From: Bordetella parapertussis
Lineage (GTDB): Bacteria > Pseudomonadota > Gammaproteobacteria > Burkholderiales > Burkholderiaceae_C
Length of the DNA stretch: 64,000 bases
Assembly (NCBI GenBank): GCA_945901125.1
Contig: CAMDKD010000008.1
Location: 1-64,000 of the forward strand
Direction of reading: 5' to 3'
The translations under genes were made by a program, and so were the position numbers. A model generated the notes under the pieces. The model did not search any database, was not told the origin of the DNA, and saw nothing but the letters and a program-made list of their open reading frames with translations. Positions 16,648 to 25,585 of the stretch are shown here, one piece after another. The stretch's first letter is position 1. The number at the start of each line of letters is the position of its first letter.

Positions 16648-17964
16648 TCAGCCACCTGGAGCCATCTTGAAGTTGGCCTTTTTGAGCAAAGATTCGTATT
16701 GCTGACTCATGAGGTAGTTTTGTACCTGGGCCATGAAGTCCATGGTGACCACCACAATAATCAGCAATGAGGTGCCGCCAAAATAGAACGGCACGTTGTA
16801 CTTGAGGATCAAAAACTCGGGCACCAGACACACGAACGTGATGTAGATGGCACCGGCCAATGTCAGGCGGAGCAAAATTTTGTCGATAAATTTGGCGGTC
16901 TGGTCACCAGGGCGGATACCGGGGATAAAGCCGCCGCTTTTCTTCAAGTTGTCTGCGGTTTCACGGCTGTTGAACACCAGCGCTGTGTAGAAAAAGCAGA
17001 AGAAGATGATGGCCACGGCATACAACATCACATACAGCGGTTGACCGGGCGACAAAGCAGCGGAAATATCTTTCAGCCAATTGAGGCTACTGCCTGCGCT
17101 AAACCAACTGACGATGGTCGAGGGCAACAAAATAATGGATGAAGCAAAAATCGGGGGAATGACACCGGACATGTTTAGCTTCAATGGCAGATGCGAAGAC
17201 TGTCCGCCATACACTTTGTTGCCGACCTGCCGGCGTGCATAGTTAACCAGAATCTTTCTTTGCCCGCGCTCGACGAAGACCACGAAGTAAGTGATGCCAG
17301 CCACCAGAATGACGATCAACAAGGCAATGATGATGCTCATGGCGCCGGTGCGCACCAACTCAAGCAAGCCGCCAATAGACTGGGGCAGACCCGCCGCAAT
17401 GCCGGCAAAAATAATGATGGAGATGCCGTTGCCCAGACCGCGCTCAGTTATTTGCTCGCCCAGCCACATCAAAAACATGGTGCCCGCGGTCAATGACACC
17501 ACGGCAGTGATGCGAAACCCTATACCGGGGACATTGACCAGACCGGCTGAAGATTCAAGCGCCACCGCGATACCAAGTGACTGGAACAAAGCCAAGCCAA
17601 GAGTACCGTAGCGTGTGTACTGGGTGATCTTGCGACGGCCGGCTTCGCCTTCTTTTTTGAGGGCTTCCATGCTGGGCACCACATACGACATCAACTGCAT
17701 GATGATGGACGCAGAGATGTAAGGCATGATGCCGAGCGCAAAAATACTGAAGCGCGACAAGGCACCGCCGGAGAACATATTGAACAGGCTGAGAATGCCG
17801 CCTTGCTGTCCTTTAAAGAGCTGTTGCAATTGGTTGGGGTCAATGCCCGGCACAGGGATGTGTGTGCCTAAGCGATAAACCACCAGCGCGAGCAGCAAAA
17901 AGACGAGCCGGCGACGCAAGTCTCCGTACTTGTCTGCTTTGCCCATGGTTGCGCCGGTTGCCAA
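16648..17964 (-). CDS. secY: preprotein translocase subunit SecY
   Basis: A 438-residue inner-membrane protein with ten expected transmembrane helices, forming the SecYEG export channel. The first helix (RRRLVFLLLALVVYRLG), plug-region and loop segments (IPVPGIDPNQL, FNMFSGGALSRFSIFALGIMPY) and the GIRPGDQT loop are typical. It lies between rplO and infA in the spc operon and ends a few bases before the infA start. Confidence 0.98.
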   Translation of the reverse strand: MATGATMGKADKYGDLRRRLVFLLLALVVYRLGTHIPVPGIDPNQLQQLFKGQQGGILSLFNMFSGGALSRFSIFALGIMPYISASIIMQLMSYVVPSMEALKKEGEAGRRKITQYTRYGTLGLALFQSLGIAVALESSAGLVNVPGIGFRITAVVSLTAGTMFLMWLGEQITERGLGNGISIIIFAGIAAGLPQSIGGLLELVRTGAMSIIIALLIVILVAGITYFVVFVERGQRKILVNYARRQVGNKVYGGQSSHLPLKLNMSGVIPPIFASSIILLPSTIVSWFSAGSSLNWLKDISAALSPGQPLYVMLYAVAIIFFCFFYTALVFNSRETADNLKKSGGFIPGIRPGDQTAKFIDKILLRLTLAGAIYITFVCLVPEFLILKYNVPFYFGGTSLLIIVVVTMDFMAQVQNYLMSQQYESLLKKANFKMAPGG

Positions 17965-17982
17965 TTGATTCTTCCTTGGTGA

Positions 17983-18414
17983 TTACGCGATGGAGCCGCC
18001 GGCGGCTTCGATAGCGGATTTGGCAGCAGCGGTAGCACCGATGCCGTTCAATTTGACAGCGCGCGTGATTTCCCCGGTCTTGATGACCTTGACGACTTTT
18101 GCCATCTGGCTGATCAGACCTGCTGTCTTCAAAGTCAGCATGTCGATGTCTGTGGATTCAAGCAACTGTAAAGAGGCCAATGTGACTTCTTCGTTGTAGC
18201 GCAAAGTGCGGGATTTGAAACCGCGCTTGGGCAGCCGACGTTGCAAAGGCATTTGACCGCCCTCGAAACCGACCTTGTGGTAGCCGCCGGAACGCGACTT
18301 CTGACCTTTGTGACCGCGACCTGCGGTTTTGCCCAGACCGGAACCGATACCACGGCCGACACGGCGGCGGTTTTTGCGGGAGCCGTCTGCGGGCTTGATT
18401 TCATTGAGTTGCAT
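17983..18414 (-). CDS. rplO: 50S ribosomal protein L15
   Basis: A 143-residue L15. The glycine- and basic-rich N-terminal extension (RRVGRGIGSGLGKTAGRGHKGQ) and GFEGGQMPLQRRLPKRGF are diagnostic. It sits between rpmD and secY in the canonical spc order. Confidence 0.98.
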   Translation of the reverse strand: MQLNEIKPADGSRKNRRRVGRGIGSGLGKTAGRGHKGQKSRSGGYHKVGFEGGQMPLQRRLPKRGFKSRTLRYNEEVTLASLQLLESTDIDMLTLKTAGLISQMAKVVKVIKTGEITRAVKLNGIGATAAAKSAIEAAGGSIA

Positions 18415-18425
18415 GGCTGTGGCCT

Positions 18426-18611
18426 TTAGAGAACTTTGACCAGGTAGCTGATCTTGTTGATCATGCCGCGCACTGCAGGTGTGTCCTGCAATTCGCTGGT
18501 GCTGCCGATTTTGCGCAAACCCAGGCCGCGCACGGTGGCGCGGTGGGATTCTTTGGTGCCGATGGGGCTGCGCACCAGTTGCACTTTGACGGTTGAAGTA
18601 GATGTGGTCAT
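18426..18611 (-). CDS. rpmD: 50S ribosomal protein L30
   Basis: A 61-residue L30 with the signature LVRSPIGTKESHRATVRGLGLRKI (read in two parts), ending in the VRGMINKISYLVKVL helix-strand. It sits between rpsE and rplO. Confidence 0.97.
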   Translation of the reverse strand: MTTSTSTVKVQLVRSPIGTKESHRATVRGLGLRKIGSTSELQDTPAVRGMINKISYLVKVL

Positions 18612-18626
18612 GTCGCTGCTCCCGGA

Positions 18627-19145
18627 TTAGACGAAGAGATCTTCGACGCTCTTGCCACGCTTGGCCGCCACTTCGGAGGCGGTGGTGGATTTGATCAATG
18701 CATCCAACGTGGCACGCACCATGTTGTAGGGGTTGGATGAACCATGGCTTTTGGCCACGATGTCAGTGATGCCCATGACTTCGAACACCGCACGCATAGG
18801 ACCGCCTGCAATGATGCCGGTACCCTTGGGGGCAGGTGCCATTTGCACATTGGCCGCGCCGTGGTGGCCGGTGACATTGTGGTGAATCGTGCCGTTTTTC
18901 AAAGACACTTTGTGCATATTGCGGCGGGCCTCTTCCATGGCCTTTTGCACAGCAGCAGGCACTTCTTTGGATTTGCCTTTGCCCATGCCGACGCGACCGT
19001 CGCCGTCACCAACCACAGTGAGTGCAGCGAAGCCGAGAATACGACCGCCCTTGACCACTTTGGTGACGCGGTTGACCGCGATCATTTTTTCCTTCAGACC
19101 GTCGTCACGACTGTCGTCTTGCATTTTTGCTTGAACTTTTGCCAT
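18627..19145 (-). CDS. rpsE: 30S ribosomal protein S5
   Basis: A 172-residue S5, involved in mRNA unwinding and decoding fidelity. The S5 domain is seen as EKMIAVNRVTKVVKGGRILGF, with the second domain containing GTGIIAGGPMRAVFEVMGI and SSNPYNMVRATLDAL. It lies between rplR and rpmD in the usual order. Confidence 0.98.
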   Translation of the reverse strand: MAKVQAKMQDDSRDDGLKEKMIAVNRVTKVVKGGRILGFAALTVVGDGDGRVGMGKGKSKEVPAAVQKAMEEARRNMHKVSLKNGTIHHNVTGHHGAANVQMAPAPKGTGIIAGGPMRAVFEVMGITDIVAKSHGSSNPYNMVRATLDALIKSTTASEVAAKRGKSVEDLFV

Positions 19146-19162
19146 GTTGTTATCCGTGTCGG

Positions 19163-19528
19163 TTAGAACTGCAGGCCGGCAGCGCGCGCGGCATCTGCCA
19201 ATGTTTTGACGCGACCGTGGTAGGCGAAGCCTGAACGGTCGAAAGCGACTTTTTCCACACCGGCGGCTTTGGCTTTTTCAGCAATGCGCTTGCCGATGAC
19301 TTCAGCTGCAGCCTGGTTGCCGCCTTTGCCGACCGCACCCAAGGCTTGACGAACTTCGGATTCGGCGGTAGAAGCAGTGGCGATGATTTTGGTGCCATCG
19401 CCGGAAATGACGCTGGCATAAATATGTAAGTTGGTGCGGTTGACCATCAAACGCGCAACGCCATGGGTGGCGATACGGATACGGGTTTGACGCGAACGAC
19501 GCAGACGCTGCTGTTTTTTGCTTAGCAT
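19163..19528 (-). CDS. rplR: 50S ribosomal protein L18
   Basis: A 121-residue 5S rRNA-binding protein. MLSKKQQRLRRSRQTRIRI is the basic N-terminus, and RLMVNRTNLHIYASVISGDG and FDRSGFAYHGRVKTLADAAR are family signatures. It lies between rplF and rpsE. Confidence 0.98.
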   Translation of the reverse strand: MLSKKQQRLRRSRQTRIRIATHGVARLMVNRTNLHIYASVISGDGTKIIATASTAESEVRQALGAVGKGGNQAAAEVIGKRIAEKAKAAGVEKVAFDRSGFAYHGRVKTLADAARAAGLQF

Positions 19529-19539
19529 GTTGCAGCTCC

Positions 19540-20073
19540 TTATTTCTTCTTGGTCTCTTTGATCGTGATCTTTTCGTCCGAGTAACGGATGCCTTTGCCT
19601 TTGTAGGGCTCGGGTGGACGAACAGCGCGAATTTCAGCGGCAATCTGACCGACACGTTGGCGGTCAGCGCCTTTGATGATGACCTCGGTCGGCGTCGGTG
19701 TTTCGACCTTGATGCCCGAGGGCATGTCGATATTGACCGGGTGTGAATAACCGACAGCCAGATTCAGCTTGGCACCTTGGGCGGCGGCTTTGTAGCCCAC
19801 GCCGACCAGGTTGAGTTTTTTCTCAAAGCCTTTGGTGACACCAACGACCATGTTGTTGACCAGTTGGCGCAAAGTGCCGCTCATGGCATTGGCTTCACGG
19901 GATTCGTCGGCAGCTTCGAAAGTCATGCTTTCGCCCTGGCGAACCACTTTGACCAAAGCATTATTGGCAATAGAGAGTTGACCACCGGCGCCTTTGACGC
20001 TGATGTGTTGTTCGTTCATGGTCACGTCCACTCCTGATGGAATGGTGACAGGCATTTTGGCAACGCGGGACAT
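19540..20073 (-). CDS. rplF: 50S ribosomal protein L6
   Basis: A 177-residue L6 with two tandem copies of the L6 fold. MSRVAKMPVTIPSGVDV starts the protein and the C-terminal signature PEPYKGKGIRYSDE is intact. It lies between rpsH and rplR. Confidence 0.98.
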   Translation of the reverse strand: MSRVAKMPVTIPSGVDVTMNEQHISVKGAGGQLSIANNALVKVVRQGESMTFEAADESREANAMSGTLRQLVNNMVVGVTKGFEKKLNLVGVGYKAAAQGAKLNLAVGYSHPVNIDMPSGIKVETPTPTEVIIKGADRQRVGQIAAEIRAVRPPEPYKGKGIRYSDEKITIKETKKK

Positions 20074-20086
20074 CTGTGTTTCTCCC

Positions 20087-20482
20087 TTAAGCCACGTAGC
20101 AAAGAACTTCGCCGCCCACGCCGGTGGCGCGTGCTTTGCGATCGGTCATGACACCTTTGGGGGTGGTGACAATCGCCACACCCAAGCCGTTCATCACCTG
20201 CGGAATGGCATCATGCCCTTTGTAAACACGCAATCCGGGGCGTGACACGCGCTCTATGCGCTCGATCACGGGACGGCCTGCGTAATACTTCAGGGAAATT
20301 TCCAGTTCGGATTTGCCGGCATCGGTTTTGACGTGAAAGCCGTCGATATAGCCCTCTTCCTTCAACACCTGGACGATGGCAATTTTGACCTTGGACGATG
20401 GCACCGACACTGTCGGCTTGGCCACCATTTGCGCGTTACGGATACGCGTCAACAGGTCGGCAATGGGATCACTCATGCTCAT
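20087..20482 (-). CDS. rpsH: 30S ribosomal protein S8
   Basis: A 131-residue S8, a primary 16S rRNA binder and in E. coli the translational regulator of the spc operon. MSDPIADLLTRIRNAQ and the C-terminal GVMTDRKARATGVGGEVLCYV are diagnostic. A second Met two codons in (MSDP) is the usual family start. It lies between rpsN and rplF. Confidence 0.98.
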   Translation of the reverse strand: MSMSDPIADLLTRIRNAQMVAKPTVSVPSSKVKIAIVQVLKEEGYIDGFHVKTDAGKSELEISLKYYAGRPVIERIERVSRPGLRVYKGHDAIPQVMNGLGVAIVTTPKGVMTDRKARATGVGGEVLCYVA

Positions 20483-20502
20483 ATTGAATTTCTCCTGCCT
20501 GC

Positions 20503-20808
20503 TTACCAGCTGGCTTTGGTGATGCCGGGAATATTGCCTGCGAAGGCCATTTCACGGATCTTGGCGCGACCCAAACCAAATTGACGGAAGGTGCCACGAG
20601 GGCGACCGGTGATGGCACAACGATTGCGCTGGCGCGTGGGATTGGCATTGCGCGGCAGCTTTTGCAATTCCAGACGGGCAGCTGAACGCTCTTCGTCGCT
20701 GCGCTTGAAGTCGGTTGAAATTGCTTTCAGTTCCGCGTGTTTTTTCGCGTACTTGGCGACCAGTTTGTCACGCTTGAGCTCGCGCTCGATCAAAGCTACT
20801 TTAGCCAC
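20503..20808 (-). CDS. rpsN: 30S ribosomal protein S14
   Basis: A 101-residue S14 of the long, zinc-free type: the CxxC pairs of the short form are missing, while RNRCAITGRPRGTFRQFGLGR is present. The conserved N-terminus (AKVALIEREL) begins at a GTG at 20806-20808, since the upstream in-frame ATG lies inside rplE. It is therefore one of the few ribosomal genes in the block with a GTG start. It lies between rplE and rpsH. Confidence 0.97.
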   Translation of the reverse strand: MAKVALIERELKRDKLVAKYAKKHAELKAISTDFKRSDEERSAARLELQKLPRNANPTRQRNRCAITGRPRGTFRQFGLGRAKIREMAFAGNIPGITKASW

Positions 20809-20816
20809 AGGGCACC

Positions 20817-21362
20817 TCAGTTCTTGAACGGGAAACGGAAAGCAGCGAGCAGTGCTTTGCACTCATCGTCAGTCTTGGCCGTGGTGGTGATACTGATATT
20901 GAGACCGCGCAGGGCATCAACCTTGTCGTACTCGATCTCGGGAAAAATGATTTGCTCTTTCACGCCGATGTTGTAGTTGCCGCGACCGTCAAACGCCCGG
21001 CCGGAAATGCCGCGAAAGTCACGCACACGGGGCAGGGCCACTGTGACGAAACGATCGAGGAATTCATACATGCGCACGCCGCGCAAAGTAACCATGCAAC
21101 CAATGGGTTGCTGTTCGCGGATTTTGAAACCGGCGATGGCCTTGCGGGCTTTGGTGACCACGGGTTTTTGACCGGCGATTTTGGACAGGTCGCCGACAGC
21201 GTGTTCCATGACTTTTTTGTCGGCCACTGCTTCAGACACACCCATGTTCAAGGTGATCTTGGTCAGACGCGGAACTTCCATAGGAGATTTGTAGCCGAAC
21301 TTGGCGGTCAAATCAGGAACCACTTTTTCACGATAGTGTTGTTGGAGTCGTGCCATGTTCAT
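20817..21362 (-). CDS. rplE: 50S ribosomal protein L5
   Basis: A 181-residue L5, which binds 5S rRNA. RLTKITLNMGV and the RDFRGISGRAFDGRGNY loop are diagnostic. Two starts are possible: the ATG at 21362 overlapping the rplX stop (ATGA), or MARLQQHY two codons in, which is the more common family start. Confidence 0.98.
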   Translation of the reverse strand: MNMARLQQHYREKVVPDLTAKFGYKSPMEVPRLTKITLNMGVSEAVADKKVMEHAVGDLSKIAGQKPVVTKARKAIAGFKIREQQPIGCMVTLRGVRMYEFLDRFVTVALPRVRDFRGISGRAFDGRGNYNIGVKEQIIFPEIEYDKVDALRGLNISITTTAKTDDECKALLAAFRFPFKN

Positions 21363-21679
21363 GCAACCTTGATGACTTCGCCGCTGGACTTGAAGATGCG
21401 AACCTTCGAACCGTCGGAATTGATCTTGATGCCCACGCGATCGGCTTTGCCGGTGGTGGCGTTGTAAATGGCGACATTGGACTGGTGGATAGGCATGGTT
21501 TTGTCAACAATGCCACCGGTGGTGCCGGCCATGGGATTGGGCTTGGTGTGCTTTTTCACCATATTGATGCCGTCGATGACAAGGTGCGAGTCGTCTTGGC
21601 GCAGAGTAATCGTGCCACGCTTGCCTTTGTCGCGACCTGTGATGACGATGATTTCATCGCCTTTGCGTAATTTGTTCAT
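21359..21679 (-). CDS. rplX: 50S ribosomal protein L24
   Basis: A 106-residue L24, an early assembly protein. The KOW motif lies at residues 5-30 (KGDEIIVITGRDKGKRGTI) and is followed by NMVKKHTKPNP. It starts 10 bp after rplN and overlaps rplE. Confidence 0.98.
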   Translation of the reverse strand: MNKLRKGDEIIVITGRDKGKRGTITLRQDDSHLVIDGINMVKKHTKPNPMAGTTGGIVDKTMPIHQSNVAIYNATTGKADRVGIKINSDGSKVRIFKSSGEVIKVA

Positions 21680-21689
21680 GGTCGGGTCC

Positions 21690-22058
21690 TCAGAGAACTT
21701 CGGGGGCCAGGGAAACGATCTTCATGAAGCGCTCGGTACGCAGTTCGCGCGTGACCGGTCCGAAGATACGCGTGCCTATGGGCTCGAGTTTGGCGTTAAG
21801 CAGCACGGCGGCATTGCTGTCAAATTTGACCAGCGAGCCATCGCCACGGCGAATGCCCTTGGCGGTACGAACCACCACGGCACTGTAAATCTCGCCTTTT
21901 TTGACACGGCCGCGCGGAGCAGCCTCCTTGATGCTTACTTTGATGATGTCGCCTACGCTGGCATAACGACGCTTGGATCCGCCGAGCACCTTGATGCATA
22001 AAACGGACTTCGCACCGGTGTTGTCGGCGACCTCTAATCTGGATTCTGTCTGGATCAT
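21690..22058 (-). CDS. rplN: 50S ribosomal protein L14
   Basis: A 122-residue L14 beginning MIQTESRLEVADNTGAKSVL, a full-length member ending FMKIVSLAPEVL. It is the first gene of the spc block here. No rpsQ or other S10-operon gene lies upstream; instead glpK diverges after 222 bp, so the spc promoter must lie in that gap. Confidence 0.98.
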   Translation of the reverse strand: MIQTESRLEVADNTGAKSVLCIKVLGGSKRRYASVGDIIKVSIKEAAPRGRVKKGEIYSAVVVRTAKGIRRGDGSLVKFDSNAAVLLNAKLEPIGTRIFGPVTRELRTERFMKIVSLAPEVL

Positions 22059-22280
22059 TTCTGTTTCCCAACTTGTACCGCATCTGCCCGGCCCACAATA
22101 GGCTGTTACATATACGATCAGTCTTGGGCCCGTCATCTGCACTGCAAACCATTTGCTGTGCATTTGTTTGGGCGTGATTCCCTGCCTTTTGAAAAGCAGA
22201 GCCAGCAATTATGGCATAGTTTGAAGCCGCTTTGAAGAATTTTCGAAGCATTTTCTGTGTTTGGACTCAAAAGAGTACTT
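22059..22280. promoter_or_regulatory. divergent intergenic region between rplN and glpK
   Basis: This 222-bp gap must hold the promoter for the spc/alpha block on the minus strand and that of glpK on the plus strand. An AT-rich stretch (ACATATACGAT) at about 22107 is a candidate -10 region, but I see no convincing full promoter and no open reading frame. Confidence 0.45.
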
Positions 22281-23762
22281 ATGAAGTATTTATTAGCCAT
22301 GGACCAGGGCACTTCCAGTTCACGCAGCCTGGTCTTCAGCGAGCATGGCGACATCGTCGCCAGCGCGCAACAGGAATTGACGCAAATTTACCCGCAACCT
22401 GGCTGGGTGGAACACGACCCGCAGGACATCTGGCTCAGCCAGTTGGCGACGGCGCGCCAGGCCTTGGCGTCTGCCGGGATTGCCGCGACGGACATCGCCG
22501 GTGTGGGCATCACCAACCAGCGCGAAACCACACTGCTGTGGCGACGCGACAACGGCCAGGCCTTGCACAACGCCATCGTCTGGCAGGACCGCCGCACCGA
22601 ACCCGCTTGCAAGCGCTTAAGAGAAGCCGGCCACGCGCCCTTGGTACAGCAAAAAACCGGCTTGCTGATAGACGCTTATTTTTCCGCCACCAAACTGCAA
22701 TGGCTGCTCGACCATGTGCCCGGCGCGCGCGCCATGGCCGAGCGCGGCGAACTCGCTTTCGGCACTGTAGACACCTGGCTGCTGTGGCAATTGAGCGGCG
22801 GCGCGGTGCACGCCACCGATGTCAGCAACGCCTCGCGCACGATGTTGTTCAACATACACACCAACGACTGGGACAACGAGTTGCTGGAATTGTTCAATAT
22901 CCCGCACCGGGTTTTGCCCCGGGTGCAGCCGTCTGCCGGTCTCTTCGCTCACACACAAGCTGAATGGCTGGGCGCGGCTTTGCCCGTCAGCGGTATGGCG
23001 GGCGACCAACAAAGCGCCTTGTTTGGGCAAGCCTGTTTCAGCGCCGGTCAGGTGAAAAACACTTACGGCACCGGTTGCTTCATGCTCATGCATACCGGCG
23101 TCGAATGCCAAACCAGCCACAACGGTTTGATCACCACCAGCGCCGCGCAAACAAACGCGACGCCCGCCTATGCGCTAGAGGGCAGCGTGTTCATCGGCGG
23201 CGCGGTGGTGCAGTGGCTGCGCGATGGTTTGCACGCGTTTGACCAAAGCGCCGACGTGCAAGCGCTGGCCGCTTCGGTGCCGGACGCAGCCGGCGTGGTG
23301 CTGGTGCCTGCGTTCACGGGGCTGGGTGCGCCGTATTGGCAGGCCGATGCGCGCGGCACCATGACGGGTTTGTCGCGCGGTACCACGATGGCGCACATTG
23401 CCCGCGCCGCGCTGGAGAGCATCGCCTTTCAAAGCACGGCCTTGCTGCACGCCATGAACCGGGACGCCGCGCAATCGGTCACCGAATTGCGGGTGGACGG
23501 CGGTGCCTGTGTCAACGATTTGCTGATGCAGTTCCAAGCGGATTTATTAGGCATACCGGTGCTCAGGCCGGTGGTGATTGAAACCACCGCACTTGGCGCG
23601 GCTTATCTGGCGGGTTTGGGCGCAGGTCTTTACCAAAGCCCGCAGCAACTCAGCTCGCATTGGCGGGTAGAGCGCGCCTTTGAGCCGACCATGTCGCGCG
23701 ACCAAGCCGCCGCCCGGATGGCCGCCTGGGACAAGGCGGTACGCCAGACCGTGGCCGCTTGA
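22281..23762 (+). CDS. glpK: glycerol kinase
   Basis: A 493-residue FGGY-family kinase that phosphorylates glycerol to glycerol 3-phosphate. The N-terminal phosphate-binding segment LAMDQGTSSSRSLVF, ITNQRETTLLW, the FGGY-type GDQQSALFGQ and ELRVDGGACVNDLLMQFQADLLG are all present. I start at the ATG at 22281 rather than one eight codons earlier because the conserved first strand begins there. No glpF or glpD is adjacent. Its stop overlaps a possible TTG of the proC frame. Confidence 0.96.
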   Translation: MKYLLAMDQGTSSSRSLVFSEHGDIVASAQQELTQIYPQPGWVEHDPQDIWLSQLATARQALASAGIAATDIAGVGITNQRETTLLWRRDNGQALHNAIVWQDRRTEPACKRLREAGHAPLVQQKTGLLIDAYFSATKLQWLLDHVPGARAMAERGELAFGTVDTWLLWQLSGGAVHATDVSNASRTMLFNIHTNDWDNELLELFNIPHRVLPRVQPSAGLFAHTQAEWLGAALPVSGMAGDQQSALFGQACFSAGQVKNTYGTGCFMLMHTGVECQTSHNGLITTSAAQTNATPAYALEGSVFIGGAVVQWLRDGLHAFDQSADVQALAASVPDAAGVVLVPAFTGLGAPYWQADARGTMTGLSRGTTMAHIARAALESIAFQSTALLHAMNRDAAQSVTELRVDGGACVNDLLMQFQADLLGIPVLRPVVIETTALGAAYLAGLGAGLYQSPQQLSSHWRVERAFEPTMSRDQAAARMAAWDKAVRQTVAA

Positions 23763-23806
23763 TCGACAATCCCGCTGCGGCGATCTGCCGTCCACTGGCA
23801 CAGACC

Positions 23807-24640
23807 ATGACAAATTCCACTTCTTCACTTGTGCCCATGAGCTTGATAGGCGGGGGCAATATGGCCCAGGCCTTGATCACCGGCTGGCTTAAACAAGGCA
23901 TGAACCCGTCTCAGATTCATGTGGTGGATCCGCTGGCCGCCACCCGTGCGCATTTGCAACAGAGCTTGGGAGTGAATTGCCACGAACACGCAGGGCCTGA
24001 GCTGAGTGCATCGCGACTCGTGGTCTGGGCGATCAAGCCGCAGGTATTCAAAGAAGTCGCCTTGTCTTTGAACGGTATGTTCCCGCAGGCTTTGCATCTG
24101 AGCGTGGCCGCCGGTGTGCGCAGTGACAGCATTGGTCGCTGGTTGGACACGCCAAGCGTGGTCAGAGCCATGCCCAATACGCCTGCTTTGGTCGGGCTCG
24201 GGCAAACCGGTTTGTTTGCCGGACCCGCTGTCAGCGCCTCACAACGCGAACACGTTCAAGCATTGATGCAAGCGGTCGGTCAATCGATTTGGGTGGAGCG
24301 CGAGGAATTGCTGGACGCAGTCACCGCCTTGTCGGGCTCGGGCCCTGCCTATGTGTTTTATTTCATCGAAGCCATGACCAAGGCGGGGGTCAGCATGGGT
24401 TTAACACCTGAGCAAGCGCAGCAATTGGCGGTGGGTACGTTCACAGGCGCGGCTGAACTCGCCCACAGCAGCAGCGAGTCGCCTGAAGTTTTGCGCGAAA
24501 GGGTCACTTCCAAAGGCGGCACCACGTTCGCAGCCATTACCAGCATGCAAGATCACCACCTTGACCGCACGATTGCCCAAGCCATGCAAGCGGCCCACCA
24601 AAGGTCTATCGAAATGGGTCAGCTGTTCGACCAAGCGTAG
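23807..24640 (+). CDS. proC: pyrroline-5-carboxylate reductase
   Basis: A 277-residue enzyme for the last step of proline synthesis, NAD(P)H-dependent reduction of pyrroline-5-carboxylate. The Rossmann motif is MSLIGGGNMAQALITGW, and the C-terminal dimerisation domain carries the signature ALSGSGPAYVFYFIEAM and VTSKGGTTFAAI. I start at the ATG at 23807; the frame is open back to a TTG overlapping the glpK stop. It converges with ubiA. Confidence 0.95.
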   Translation: MTNSTSSLVPMSLIGGGNMAQALITGWLKQGMNPSQIHVVDPLAATRAHLQQSLGVNCHEHAGPELSASRLVVWAIKPQVFKEVALSLNGMFPQALHLSVAAGVRSDSIGRWLDTPSVVRAMPNTPALVGLGQTGLFAGPAVSASQREHVQALMQAVGQSIWVEREELLDAVTALSGSGPAYVFYFIEAMTKAGVSMGLTPEQAQQLAVGTFTGAAELAHSSSESPEVLRERVTSKGGTTFAAITSMQDHHLDRTIAQAMQAAHQRSIEMGQLFDQA

Positions 24641-24685
24641 CCCTCTTTGCAACCGCGCTGCTTTGGTGTGATCTGACAGGCCAAA

Positions 24686-25585
24686 CTAAACCAAAGGCGC
24701 GGCCAGGGTTTTCAAATACAGCCCGCCGGCAATGCCCGCAAACACGGTCGCCCCCAGCCAATGGTTCATGCGGAAAGCGCGAAAACAGCCTTCGCGCTGG
24801 CGTTTGTAAATCATGCCGAAATGCCAAAACGCTTGCACAACAGCAATCTCAATCGAAAACCACTGCGGCCAGCCCAAGTTCAGCGGTTTGAGCAACAACA
24901 ACATGCCCAGCAAATACAACACATAAAACGCCATGACCGCCGCCACGTCGTATTTGCCCAAGGTGATCGCCGAGGTTTTCATGCCAATGCGCAAATCGTC
25001 ATCCCGGTCCACCATGGCGTATTCGGTGTCATAGGCCAGCACCCAAAACACATTGATACACAACAAGGCCCAGGCCAGCGGCGGCACCGCCTGCCACACA
25101 CCCTCGAATGTCAACGGCCCGCCGTTGACCGCAGCAAACGCCATGGGAATGCCAAAGCTAAAAGCAATGCCGAGTACCGCTTGCGGCATGGCGACATAGC
25201 GTTTGGCATAGGGGTAGGCCAAGGTGACGGCCAAAGCCGCAAATGACCAGACCACGGCCACTGCATTGGTGGTCAGCACCAGGCCGAAGGCGCACAAAGC
25301 CAGCACTGCACCCGCCGTCAACGCTTGGCGCACCGTCAACGCACCAGAGGTCACCGGTCGATTGGCCGTGCGTTTCACATGCTTGTCAAACTCGCGGTCG
25401 GCCACATCATTGATACAGCAACCGGCGCTGCGCATGAGCACCGTGCCCAGCACAAACACGGTGAGCAAATGCCAGCCGGGAAATCCGCCCGCCGCCAGCC
25501 ACAGCGCGCTCAGACTGGGCCACAGCAACAGCAGCCAACCGGCGGGCCGGTTCCATCGGATCAGGTCTAAGTAATGCTTGATCAT
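24686..25585 (-). CDS. ubiA: 4-hydroxybenzoate polyprenyltransferase
   Basis: A 299-residue integral membrane prenyltransferase that attaches the polyprenyl tail to 4-hydroxybenzoate in ubiquinone synthesis. The first Asp-rich motif is NDVADREFDKHVKRTANRP and the second YDTEYAMVDRDDDLRIGMKTSAI. About eight hydrophobic segments are visible. It overlaps the oxyR stop by 4 nt and so probably follows it on one transcript. Confidence 0.97.
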   Translation of the reverse strand: MIKHYLDLIRWNRPAGWLLLLWPSLSALWLAAGGFPGWHLLTVFVLGTVLMRSAGCCINDVADREFDKHVKRTANRPVTSGALTVRQALTAGAVLALCAFGLVLTTNAVAVVWSFAALAVTLAYPYAKRYVAMPQAVLGIAFSFGIPMAFAAVNGGPLTFEGVWQAVPPLAWALLCINVFWVLAYDTEYAMVDRDDDLRIGMKTSAITLGKYDVAAVMAFYVLYLLGMLLLLKPLNLGWPQWFSIEIAVVQAFWHFGMIYKRQREGCFRAFRMNHWLGATVFAGIAGGLYLKTLAAPLV

